A program made the position numbers and the translations under genes. Positions 37,109 to 46,691 of a stretch of 64,000 bases of DNA are shown piece after piece. Origin of the DNA: Saccopteryx bilineata. Lineage: Eukaryota; Chordata; Mammalia; Chiroptera; Emballonuridae. Within the stretch, counting starts at the first letter, position 1, and every line of letters begins with the position of its first letter. The DNA is taken from positions 128,044,766-128,108,765 of the forward strand of contig NC_089491.1 in NCBI RefSeq assembly GCF_036850765.1, given 5' to 3'. The notes below the pieces were generated by a model. That model did no database searches. It was not told the DNA's origin and saw only the letters and a list, made by a program, of their open reading frames with translations.

Positions 37109-38108
37109 TAAACTGTACATCTGATAAGAAGTTAATATCCCAAAAGTATAAGGAACTTACACAATTCAATAATAAAAAAAAACATGAATAAAAACAAGTG
37201 AGAAAACTGAATTGTCATTTCTCCAAAGAAGATATAGTTAACATATGAAAAAGATGCTCAACACCACCTTCCTTAGGAGAATAAAAATCAAAACCACAAT
37301 GAGGTATAACAGCAAACCTTTTAGGATTAATATTATCAAAAAGTCAAAAGATAACATCTGTTGACAAGATAAATAGAAAAGGGAAAGAAAATTGGTATAG
37401 CCATTATGAAAAACAGTATGGAAGTTCTTCAAGAAATTAGAAATAGGGCTACCATGTAATCCAGAAATTCTATTTTTGGGCACATATCTAAAAGATTCCA
37501 AATCATTATTTTGAAAACATACCTGTACTCCCATGTTTACTGCAGTATTATTCTCAGTATCCAATACATGAAAATGACCTAATTCTCCACGGAGGAAAGG
37601 ATGTATAAGGAAAAGGTGATGTAATATGGGCACACACACACACAATTGAATGAAAAATAGTATACAATCAAATTTTCAGCCTTACAAAAGAAATCCTGTC
37701 ACTTGTAACACTATAAATGAACCGGGAGAACATTTTGCTAATTGAAATAGGCTAGGCAGAGAAAGATAAATACAGCATGATCTCACCTATATGTCAAATC
37801 TAAAAATGCCAAATCATAAATGTGGAAAATAGATTGGTGGTACCAGGAGAATGGAGAAAATAGGGAGATGTTAATAAAATGGTAGATTTTTTGTTATGCA
37901 ACATAAATTCTGGAAAGATCACATAGTTCATGGTGATCATTGTCATTAAAGGCTACATTGTATAACTAAAATTTGCTAAAAGAATAGATCTTAAATGCCT
38001 CATCACAGAAAAAAAAGGTAATTATGTGAATTTGTAAATGTGTTAAATTGTTTAATTGTGGTAATCATTTCACAATGCATATGTATATCAAAACATCAAA
38101 TAATAATT

Positions 38109-38452
38109 AAATAGAAAGAAAAATAATATACAATTCCAAATTTAAAGTAAATGCTTTAAGAAAAGGAGCTCAGGAACTAGACTCAGAAAGAAGCTAGTCT
38201 GAAGTTCACTTAATCAAGCCGAGGGGAATTGTAAGACCATCTTAGGCAAAACCTTTTAGTTGAATTAACTCTAAAATTTGAACACTCCACTGTACAGTAA
38301 AAAACTCTTGACATATAGTAATTAAGACCTATTACACGACTGTGTATTTATATGTTGAATAAAATGTTGACTAATAGCCACATGACATTTGACTTTTTAA
38401 ATATTCAAACTAGTTGTTCTGATTGTTTTTACAGTTTTGTAATGCAAAGAAA
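38109..38452 (+). repeat. Unclassified duplicated segment, copy 1
   Basis: This 344-bp segment recurs in the same orientation at 46345-46691. By eye they differ at about 13 positions and a 2-3 base indel (roughly 96% identity). It begins right where the old L1 3' end stops. It has no tRNA-like head, inverted ends or coding frame, and I do not recognise it as a repeat family. Confidence 0.85.
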
Positions 38453-40745
38453 AGGAACTTTATATGTGGTAGACCTAACATTTTTAAAAATTAATATATT
38501 ACATTATCTTAGTATTATGTTGAAATATATTGATATGTCTGAAATATTTTGTGTTAACATTTTCAAAAGAAAAAATGAACAACTGAGATTATGCTGCATA
38601 AATATTGGAATATTTCTTTAATGATTTTTAATCAACATTTTCTTTAGGAATTGCTATAGGATATATACTAGCTAAAAGAAATGTATGTACCTGTAAATTG
38701 TTGTCCCAAATAGTCACAAACTGAAATAGAAGAAGGTGTTATTTCATAGCCAAAGATGTCACATAATTAGCCCAATGGGCAGCAGCCTCTTTTTGGAAAA
38801 ACTTATGTTTGGTCTTTTAGATGTCATCCCTATACAGACACAAACACTGAAAAAAGAGAGAGACCTATGTATTTCTGAGTATTTAACACTCAAAAAAGTG
38901 ACCTTTTTTTCAACTAAGTCTTTTGTATTTTAGGGTTTTTTGAATATATCAATTAAATGTATATAAGGTGGAATTATTTGGAACATGTCTAATACTTCAA
39001 AACAAATAGGAGAGAAGGATAATTTAGTTTTATTTAACTGCATTTCTTAACCATATTTGGCAAAATTTTAAAAGCACCATTTTTCAGTACTTTTTTCTTC
39101 AAAAGTAAGCTTTGAAATTGCATAGGTGTCATGCAATATAAAAGTAGTCAATTTCTTTCTTCAGGGCCTTACCTAATCAGTTGAAAACAAATTCTCTTTT
39201 GAGAAAAGAGTCACTAAAATAAATTTAAAAGTAAGAACACAAATATAATTTTATTTAAATTTAGATTCACTAATGATACGTTAGACAGAACATCTTCCTC
39301 TCAGAAGTTTATTAAGAGCCTCCGTATTTCCCTTTAGTGGTTGTTTTCTTGATGTTCTACTCTAGATATTTGATTTTCATGAAGAAATTGCCTTTAAAAT
39401 TCAAATAGCAGGTTATTTTCTGAGAGAAAAGGGGATACAGAATAAATTTAAGAAACTGAAATCCTCATTTCATTCGAGTGGATAATTCTGTTTTCAGCTT
39501 AGAATAAGGAACAGGAAATTTTAGCAAAGAAGCAGAATGAAAAAAATGGTAGAGCTGCCAAACTTCTCCCATTTCTCGCAATTCAGGTCATCCCTACGTG
39601 GCTTCATTGTTTGGTATGAAAAGAATAGCCAAAGCAGCAAGCATTCATTCATAATAAGCCCACAGACACATAAAAGCACATTCAAAAGCAAAGAAAATAC
39701 CTTCCTGCTGCTGCGGCTTACTGTCAGTCGTTTGTAACATCTGTAATTGACTGGATGAAGCTTCATAAGAGTTTGAGAAGAGTGTAGTCAGGGACTGGAG
39801 GCAGATAACATGTTGAAGTCTTATTAGGTTGCTGATGGAAATATATTTGAAAGTAGAGTATAAGAAATCATCTTGCATTTTTCCATGTGAACATCAAAGA
39901 TGCACTTGAGGTTTATCTTTGTGTTGACATAATATATTTTACAGTCCTTGATATTTTAAATCATGAGTGCAGTTTGAATCCCTGACTTCCCTTGTTTAAC
40001 ATTTGTAGCAGGAGGTTTCAAGAAAAATATGTAATAAAAATTATTTTGCCAAGAAATATTTCCTAAATGTTTGGCAAAAATGAAAACACAGATTTTTTGG
40101 TCAAAATCCTAAATTTAAAATGGGTATTTTTCATAATAATTTTTTTTCATGTCTCCCATTTACCTTACTAATAGATCATTATATTGTTTCAGGTGGCAAA
40201 AGAATGATCTAAATAGCCACATTTCAGTTCTGAAAGGTGTTTCCAATAAGATGTAACCTAAAGCTATAGGTCAGTGTATAGAATAGCCCTTTATAGGAGC
40301 CTAATAAGCTAGTACTATATATTAGTTTTTTTGCCATTTCTTTTCTTTTTTTCTTTTTTTTTTTTTTGCTTCTTGGAACCTGAAAAGGCTGTAATTGAGT
40401 AACAATATTCCATAAACCTTCAAGGTAGAAGCCATTGGCTAAGCATGAAAAATTAGAAAAACTCCTGGGACTTTGGTGACTACAAAGCTGCCAAAAAAGC
40501 CCTGGACTTATATTTCAATCTCACTTTTTTTTTAGAATCATTTTTCATATATCTCTATCTGTCAATCTATCTACCTACCTACTTATCTACCTATTTATTT
40601 ATCATCCATTTATTTACTTATTTTTTCATTTATTATTATTATTATTATTTACATTTAAACCTCATCTAATTTTTAGGAACAGTATTATGAGAAGGACAAC
40701 ATAAAATACGGGACATGCTCTTTACAACAACCTATCTTTGTAATT
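38453..40745. other. AT-rich stretch without a supported gene
   Basis: Mostly unique AT-rich DNA. On the minus strand near 39700-39740 a CAATTACAG / AAGGTATTTT pair brackets 40 bases (a possible exon), but support is weak and it is treated under rejected items. A poly-T run lies at 40348-40367 and a tetranucleotide array at 40545-40650. Confidence 0.5.
40545..40650. repeat. Degenerate TCTA/CTAC microsatellite with TTA run
   Basis: ATCTCTATCTGTCAATC, CTACCTACCTACTTATC and TTATTTATCATCC units, then a TTA/ATT run. The tract is imperfect, so it is an old array. Confidence 0.8.
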
Positions 40746-40761
40746 TTAATCAGTAATTTTT

Positions 40762-41127
40762 TTTTTGTATTTTTCTGAAGTTGGAAATGGGGAGGCAGTC
40801 AGACAGACTCGCGCATGCGCCCAACCGGGATCCACCCGGCACGCCCACCAGGGGGTGATACTCTGCCCATCTGGGGCATTGCTCTGTTGCAACCAGAGCC
40901 ATTCCAGTGCCTGAGGCAGAGACCACAGAGCCATCCTCAGCACCGGAGCCAACTTTGCTCCAGTGGAGCCTTGGCTGAGGGAGGGGAAGAGAGAGACAGA
41001 GAGCAAGGAGAGGGGGAGGGGTGGAGAAGCAGATTGGCGCCTCTCCTGTGTGCCCTGGCTGGGAATCGAACCCAGGACTTCCGCACGCCAGGCTGATGCT
41101 CTACCACTGAGCAAACCGGCCAGGGCC
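40762..41127 (-). mobile_element. tRNA-derived SINE, family 1, well preserved
   Basis: An antisense copy flanked by the perfect 16-bp duplication TTAATCAGTAATTTTT (40746-40761 and 41128-41143). Its head still reads GGCCCTGGCCGGTTTGCTCAG on the minus strand, CpGs are retained and the A tail is intact, all pointing to a fairly recent insertion. Confidence 0.94.
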
Positions 41128-41143
41128 TTAATCAGTAATTTTT

Positions 41144-42000
41144 ATTGGCTATTCTTATGAATCAATCACTGCAAGTGCATGGTTTCTTGCCACGTAACAT
41201 ATCATTTATTCATCAAATATTTATTGAATCTGATATTGTTTTAGATGCTGGAGATAATAGTAGAGGATTAAACTTTTCTTCTACTGTTTTAGATTTAGTA
41301 CTGAGATCTTTAAATTACATGACCAAAGACAGACTAATAGGGAAAAATATGTTTCATTATTTTAATTTTATATACATGAGGCTCCACAAAAAATAAGGAA
41401 TCCCCCTTCAGGAAGTGGTAATACTTGGAAACTTATATAGTATTTTTAATAAAGGGCAATAGACTGGGCTAAAGAGGATTTGGGCATTTGGGGGAGGGTA
41501 AATTGTAAGAAGCTAAATATAAATATGTGGGGAAACTAAAAGGATAAGGGCTACTTTAGTAACCTGCTTTGAAGACTCATCTTGGAGGTGACTCTTCCTC
41601 TTCTTTATGGCCATAAAAATCTCCCAGAGGAATTTTGGCAGTCCTCATTTCTCTGTAGTTTCTGCCTTTAGTCTTATAAGAGAAACTCTGAGATTTTTGT
41701 TGGAAATGTTGACTTTCCATTAACATCAGATCAAAGTAATCCGTATTTGAAAATGACATATATTAGGGTGACATATTCTGATCTTCTTCAGGATATACTA
41801 CAACATAAAAGCCAACAAAACTTCTGACCTTGTGGAATGTAAAGTGCTAATAATTTTGTCAATAATCATAGAAATACACGTAAAATAGCAACTATGACTC
41901 TTGCTAGAAAAGAGACTCTTTACTACCAGATCTTGTTAAAGGAGGTGGGAAGAGTGGCAATGCCAGAATGCCAGGAATGATAATAGGAGGGAGAGTTCTA
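41144..42000. other. Stretch without a gene, possibly an ancient repeat
   Basis: AT-rich, then a more balanced part at about 41390-41790 that looks repeat-like in composition but has no ends I can identify. No coding pattern is seen; the 83-codon frame at 41145-41396 has no recognisable domain. Confidence 0.4.
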
Positions 42001-42101
42001 GAAAGGAAGGAGGGAAGGAAGGAAGGAAGGAAGGAAGGAAGGAAGGAAGGAAGGAAGGAAGGGAGGGAGGGAGGGAGGGAGGGAGGGAGGGAGGGAGGGA
42101 G

Positions 42102-42168
<67 letters not shown>

Positions 42169-42180
42169 AGAAAAAAAGAG
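42001..42180 (+). repeat. Compound GGAA / GGGA / GAAA microsatellite
   Basis: A run of GGAA units (about 42003-42062) changes to GGGA units (to about 42101) and then GAAA units (to about 42168). Open frames across it on either strand are artefacts of the repeat. It lies about 25 bases from the 3' end of an RTE LINE. Confidence 0.96.
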
Positions 42181-42204
42181 AATAAATGTAATGTGTGCCA
42201 TTTG

Positions 42205-42665
42205 CCCATGAGTTGGTTCCATCTTCTGACAACTCTATGGGTATTGTCTACAATGTCCTGTCCTAAACAGCCATGCTCAGTTCCTGTAGAGTCATGCTTA
42301 TGATTCCTTATATCGAGTCCATTCATCTCATATTTGGTATTTCTCTTTTCCTGCTGCCTTTTGTTCTTCCCAATATTTTTCTATTCCAAAGAATCCTGCC
42401 TTCTCCTGATGTGCCCAAGAATGACAGTTTCAGTTTTATCATTTTTGCCTCTAGCAATGTTGTAGGCTTAATGGACCCACTTCTTCACCTTTCTAGTGGT
42501 CTAGGATATCCTCATGGCTTTCCTCCAACACCATATTTTATATGGCTTTTTTTTTTCTACCACCTATCTTCACTGTCCAAATTTTGCACTTTACATTGTG
42601 AATGTGAATACAAGAGCGTCGATTATCTGAACCTTGGCTTCTAATGACACATCTTTGCTTTTAAA
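42205..42665 (-). mobile_element. RTE-clade LINE fragment (3' end)
   Basis: On the minus strand the DNA encodes the end of an RTE-type ORF2 in broken frames: AKMIKLKLSFLG, then EGRILWNRKILGRTKGSRKRE and PNMR-MDSI, which follow the usual KLKLxYFGH...GKxEGxRKRGRPxMRWxDSI order of this clade. The plus-strand phrases GTTGGTTCC and ACAACTCTATGGGTA near 42212-42242 correspond to the RTE 3' end. It is strongly diverged, so probably an ancient mammalian RTE rather than a recent arrival. RTE elements typically end in short tandem repeats, consistent with the microsatellite next to it. Confidence 0.68.
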
Positions 42666-43254
42666 AAATATTTTTTTCTTAAAAGAGTACCATATATCTC
42701 TTAAAGAATATTATCAAAGAATATTAACAAAATGGAGTAGAAAATGACAAAATAAACGTGATATATTTGGTGTTATAAAATTTGGGTGAAGATTACACCA
42801 GCAAAAGAAACTATAGATCTAGTGCATTTGAGGAAAACACAACTATTTTAATGAGAGTATCTGGATATTGGGAAGTGCTATATATGTGAATGTGTTGTGT
42901 GTATGTGTGTGCAAGTATACTATAGGAAAGAATATAATCACAAAAGCAATAGCAAAGAGTGAGTTTTAGATTTTCATTTAAATATAATAGGAATTCATCA
43001 GAATATTGCTAATTGCCAATTTATTTGTGATGGATAAACATTTAACATATATGTTTAATAAATGCAAGAGATTGGTTATATCTAATTGAACAGATAACAA
43101 AAATATGTACTATTACAGATTTTTCTTTAATGTAGATTGTGTTCAATTTTCAAGAAGGCAAATAGGTGCATTATTTAAATTCTACCTTTCCTTTTTAAAA
43201 TATCCTTTCCTTTTTGAAGCTATTTTGATTTTTTTTGTGTGTGCTTTTTGCCTT

Positions 43255-43873
43255 GTTCCAGGCATACATTCCAAGAACCCCAGTGGATGTCAAACCCTAA
43301 ATATAATGTTTTTTTACCTGTACATTTATACTTATAAAATTTAATTTATAAAATAAATAGTAATAGATTATCTACAATAATAACAATAAAGTAAAACAGT
43401 TATAACAATAGACTATAATAAAAGTTATGTTAATGTAGTCTTTTTTTCTATCTTTCTCAAAATATGTTATTGTACTACAATGACATTTCATTTAAAGGAA
43501 ACACTTATGGCTTCTCTATGGCATATCTGAATTACCAACACACTACTCTTGCACTTTGGCACCATTTTTATATAAAATAAGGGTTACTTGAACATAAGCA
43601 CTAAGATAATGTGACATTCTGATAAACTAGACAATTACTAAGTAACTAATGGGTAGGTAGTATATACAGTGTGCAGATGCTGGGCAATGGGAGCATTCAC
43701 GTCCAGGGTGAAGTGGAACAGGACTGTGTAAGATTTCATTATGCTGCTCAGAACAGTGCATAAGTTAAAACATTGATTATTTCTTGAATTTTTATTCAGT
43801 ATTTTTGGACTGTGGTTGCTACCAGTAACTGAAACCGCAGAATGTGAAACCATGGATAATAGGAGACTACGGT
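43255..43873 (-). mobile_element. Tigger-like DNA transposon, one end missing
   Basis: The right end (AACTGAAACCGCAGAATGTG, then GGATAATAGGAGACTACGGTA) is a decayed form of the CCGCGG-rich Tigger terminus, and the left end (TTCCAAGAACCCCAGTGGATG) matches the inner part of the opposite terminus in reverse. The last 20-odd bases of the left inverted repeat are not visible. An AT-rich centre with ACAATAATAACAATAAAG resembles the non-coding part of such elements. No transposase remains. Confidence 0.72.
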
Positions 43874-44091
43874 ATATATAAAGAAGCTAAAATAAATATT
43901 AGTTCTTTCTCTTATGATTACTGCCATATTATATACTGGAAATGACATCCATTCAACTGACTTGCTTGATTAGATAAAACTCCTCTTATAAAATGTATTA
44001 ATTGATGCCCACAAAGACATGTTACAGAGTATATTAATTAAACAGGAATAGTTTAACAAGTGAAAATCTGTACTATTAATCATTACAACCA

Positions 44092-44409
44092 GGTCTTAGC
44101 TGGCACAGTGGACAGAGCATTGGCCCCAGCATATGGATGTCCTGAGTTTGATTCCTGGCCATGGCACACAAGAAAAGCAACCATCTGCTTCTCCCCTCCT
44201 TCCTCTCCCTCTTTTCTCTCTCTTCTTCTCCCAAGGCCCGTGGTTCAATTGGTTCAGTTGAGGTTGCTTGCCCTGAAGATAGCTTGGTTGGTTCGAGCAT
44301 TGGCCCCGTTGGGGATTGTCTGGTGGATCCCTATAGGAGTACATATGGGGGTCTGTCTCGCTATCTCGCCTCCTCTAACTTAAAAATAATAATAATAATA
44401 ATAATAATA
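44092..44409 (+). mobile_element. tRNA-derived SINE, family 4
   Basis: A tRNA-like head (TTAGCTGGCACAGTGGACAG, box B-like GAGTTTGATTCCTGG) is followed by GGCACACAAGAAAAGC, a CTTCTCCC pyrimidine block and a second part with GGTTCGAGCATTGGCCCC that ends in AATAATAAT repeats. It is flanked by a perfect 10-bp duplication ATTACAACCA (44082-44091 and 44410-44419). The body differs from family 1, so it is a distinct, probably composite SINE sharing the same general design. Confidence 0.85.
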
Positions 44410-44726
44410 ATTACAACCATGTTAATAAGCAGAGGTATACTCTCCTATTGTTAGGTCATCCTGTTGTAAACCTATCACCTCTTCACAAATTAACTGCAGA
44501 TATTTACTCAGTTTTACCTATTGCTACTTGTTCTCAGGCTTAGATACAAATTCCCTTAAGTTTCAAAATATTCTTATAACTGTAATCGGAATGTTATTTT
44601 AAAATATAAACTTGATAATATCTTCCCATTTTAAAAATGCTTCAGCAATTTTTCTTCAAACTCTTCACTGTGACTCTCATGGCCCATAGAGTATATACTT
44701 CATCATCAATATCGTTATTGATTAAT

Positions 44727-44928
44727 TTCATTTTTAAAAAATATTATATTTTTATTAGTTTGAGAGGGAAGAGGGAGAAAAAAAAACATGGGGAAAGGAG
44801 CAGGAAGCATCAACTCATTATAGTTGCTTCTCATATGCACTTTAAGCAGGCAAACTCTGGGTTTTGAGCCACAGACCTCAGCATTCCAGGTCAACACTTT
44901 ATCCACTCAGTCACCCCAGGTCAGGTCA
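44727..44928 (-). mobile_element. Short tRNA-derived SINE, antisense (family 3-like)
   Basis: Minus-strand order: CCTGACCTGGGGTGACTGAG head, a box B-like GGTCTGTGGCTCAAAACCC region, AGAAGCAACTATAATGAG, GATGCTTCCTGCTCC, CTCCCTCTTCCC and an A-rich tail. About 200 bp. The head resembles family 2 and the body resembles the 7107-7290 copy. Confidence 0.7.
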
Positions 44929-44964
44929 TATTTTAATTTTTAATGTCATCATCCTCATCCTCAT

Positions 44965-45190
44965 TACCATCATCAACTATTTTCTAAGTACCAAGACTTA
45001 CGCTGAATATTTTATGTGGAATTTCCCTCTTAATCCACACAAGCCCTATTAGGTTATTTTTATCATCCCATTTATGCAATGTAGCAACTGAGGTTAAATG
45101 GGGTTAGATTACTTGCCTAATGTCATACAATTTCTGAGATAGTCAGATTTCAAAGCCTGATAGTCTGATTACCAGAGCTCGTGGGTTGAA
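44965..45190 (-). repeat. MIR fossil SINE
   Basis: Plus-strand phrases CCCATTTATGCAATG, AACTGAGGTTAAATGGGG, TTACTTGCCTAATGTCATAC and AGTCTGATTACCAGAGCTCG are the reverse of the MIR consensus in the right order. Diverged, but almost full length. Confidence 0.75.
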
Positions 45191-45299
45191 CATTGTTATA
45201 TTGCCTCCATTATAAATGTGTTGATTGAAAGAAAAATGAACAGCTGCATGATTGAACGAGCACCTTTTTCTCTCTCTCTCCAGTTACATCTGAGTCTCA

Positions 45300-45700
45300 C
45301 TTTTTGCCACTCACCTATATAAACTGTATAGAATCCACCCATTCTGATCAGACTTTTCTTTGCATTGAAATGCTAGTTTTGCCTTCGGACTTTCACAAAT
45401 GCTGGACCTTCTTCCCGGAGCATTTTCATTGTTCAAATTTACCTGAATCATACCTCATCATCCGTGAAGTGATAGAGTCAACGGCATTTATTCTACTATA
45501 CTTTTTAGCACCTAGTCTACTTTTTTTAGGTGCACTGCTCTGTTCTTGTATCATGGCAATGATCACATTCTATTTTAAATGTCAATTTGCGCGTCTCAGC
45601 CTCCCACTAGATTGCAGGTACTATGAAGGCAAGTACAGTGGTGTCTGTCTTCACCACTGAATTACTAGTATCTGACACATAATAGACATTTGAGAATGTG
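45300..45700 (+). repeat. LINE-2 (L2) 3' fragment
   Basis: TTCCCGGAGCATTTTCATTG, ATGATCACATTC, CCTCCCACTAGATTGCAGG, GGCAAGTACAGTGGTGTCTG and CTGACACATAATAGACATTTG follow the L2 3' region in order. The 118-codon frame here (45304-45660) is a by-product of this fossil and not a gene. Confidence 0.72.
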
Positions 45701-45904
45701 AAAAAAAAATTGTACTAAATGGTGTTAAATAAACTTTATTCAAAACTGTTGCAAAAGGGGGAAGATATTAAACTTAACTGCTAAAATAAAAAGTGGGAAG
45801 TTTTTAAGATCAGAAATGGGTTTGTGTAAAAAATACTAGGAAATCTGATATAAGAGGTTGGCTAATGTGGTTAGGTCATCTGTGTTTGTTACAGTGTTTA
45901 TTGT

Positions 45905-46235
45905 TTGTATTTTTTTATTTAATGAATCTATTGGGGTGGCATTGGTTAACAAAATTATATAGGTTTTGGGTATACAATTTTATAATACATTATCTGTATA
46001 TTGTATTGTGTGTTCACCACCTCAAATCAGATTTTCTTCCATCACCGTTTATTCCCCCTTTACCTTCTCCTACCTCCCCCACCTCCCTTCTCTCTGGTAA
46101 TCACCAGACAGTTATCTACCTATAACGTTCTCTTTTTTTTCTTAGTCTCATCACCTTTTTACCCAGGCCCCCTACACCTTCCCCTCTAACAGTTGTCAGT
46201 CTGTCCTTTGTGTCTATGGGTAACAGTGCTTGTTG
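45905..46235 (-). mobile_element. LINE-1 3'-UTR fragment, antisense
   Basis: The left side is T-rich (the A tail), then AATCTATTGGGGTGGCATTGG, TTTTGGGTATACAATTTTATAATAC, CACCACCTCAAATCAGATTTTC and a CT-rich segment, matching the order of the antisense 3' ends of L1-C and L1-D (GGGGTGACATCAATAAATC..., CCACCCAAAGTCAG...) but diverged. An older, severely 5'-truncated copy. Confidence 0.68.
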
Positions 46236-46344
46236 TTAACATAGACACAGGTAGATAGATGTAGCATCTTTCTCGCTGATTACATCTCAAAGAAATGGCT
46301 GCAGAATCCCGGAGAGAGACATTCCTGGGTTGTAAAACTAGCAT

Positions 46345-46691
46345 AAATAGGAAGAAAAATAATATACAATTCCAAATTTAAAGTAAATGCTTTAAGAAAA
46401 GGAGCTCAGGAACTAGACTCAGAAAGAAGCTAGTCTGAAGTTCATTTAATCAAGCCGAGGGGAACTGTAAGACCATTTTAGGCAAAACCTTTTAGTTGAA
46501 TTAACTCTAAAATGTGAACACTCCACTGTATAGTAAAAAACTCTTGACATGTAGTAATTAAGACCTATTACACGACTGTGTATTTATATGTTGAATAAAA
46601 TGTTGACTAATACACACATGACATTTGACTTTGTAAATATTCAAACTAGTTGTTCTGATTATGTTTTTACATTTTTGTAATGCAGAGAAAA
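46345..46691 (+). repeat. Unclassified duplicated segment, copy 2
   Basis: Second copy of the segment at 38109-38452, same orientation, about 8.2 kb downstream. Differences include ACTTAATCAAG against ATTTAATCAAG and a GATTATG / GATTG indel. Similarity begins at AAATAGGAAGAAAAAT and ends at TGCAGAGAAAA. No poly-A tail or target duplication was found around this copy. Confidence 0.85.

Larger units (their letters stand above)
35165..38105 (+). mobile_element. Old LINE-1 (ORF2 3' half and 3' UTR)
   Basis: Broken ORF2 sequence is recognisable from about 35190 (GGATACAACATCAAAATAC), through ACATGGAACTACAAACTATC and GACTTCAAACTATATTACAAAG near 35930-36030, to the region corresponding to IMKNSMEVLQEIRN at 37400-37445. 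The 3' UTR closes with TTGTGGTAATCATTTCACAATG and TATATCAAAACATCAAA near 38100. It is interrupted by a SINE (35541-35905) and a Tigger element (36490-37108). All frames are broken. Confidence 0.82.

Noticed and set aside
39698..39742. Possible 40-nt minus-strand exon between CAATTACAG and GGTATTTT
   Set aside because: Weak pyrimidine tract, non-consensus donor and very short. More likely chance.
41904..42326. Frames encoding long SFLSFFLSFFLS or GRKEGRKEGRKE runs
   Set aside because: Pure translations of the tetranucleotide microsatellite; no start context or conserved domain.
42273..42644. 123-codon plus-strand frame
   Set aside because: Antisense to an RTE LINE remnant; the recognisable protein pieces are on the other strand in broken frames.
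45304..45660. 118-codon frame with a hydrophobic segment
   Set aside because: The DNA follows the 3' end of a LINE-2 fossil, so the frame is incidental.
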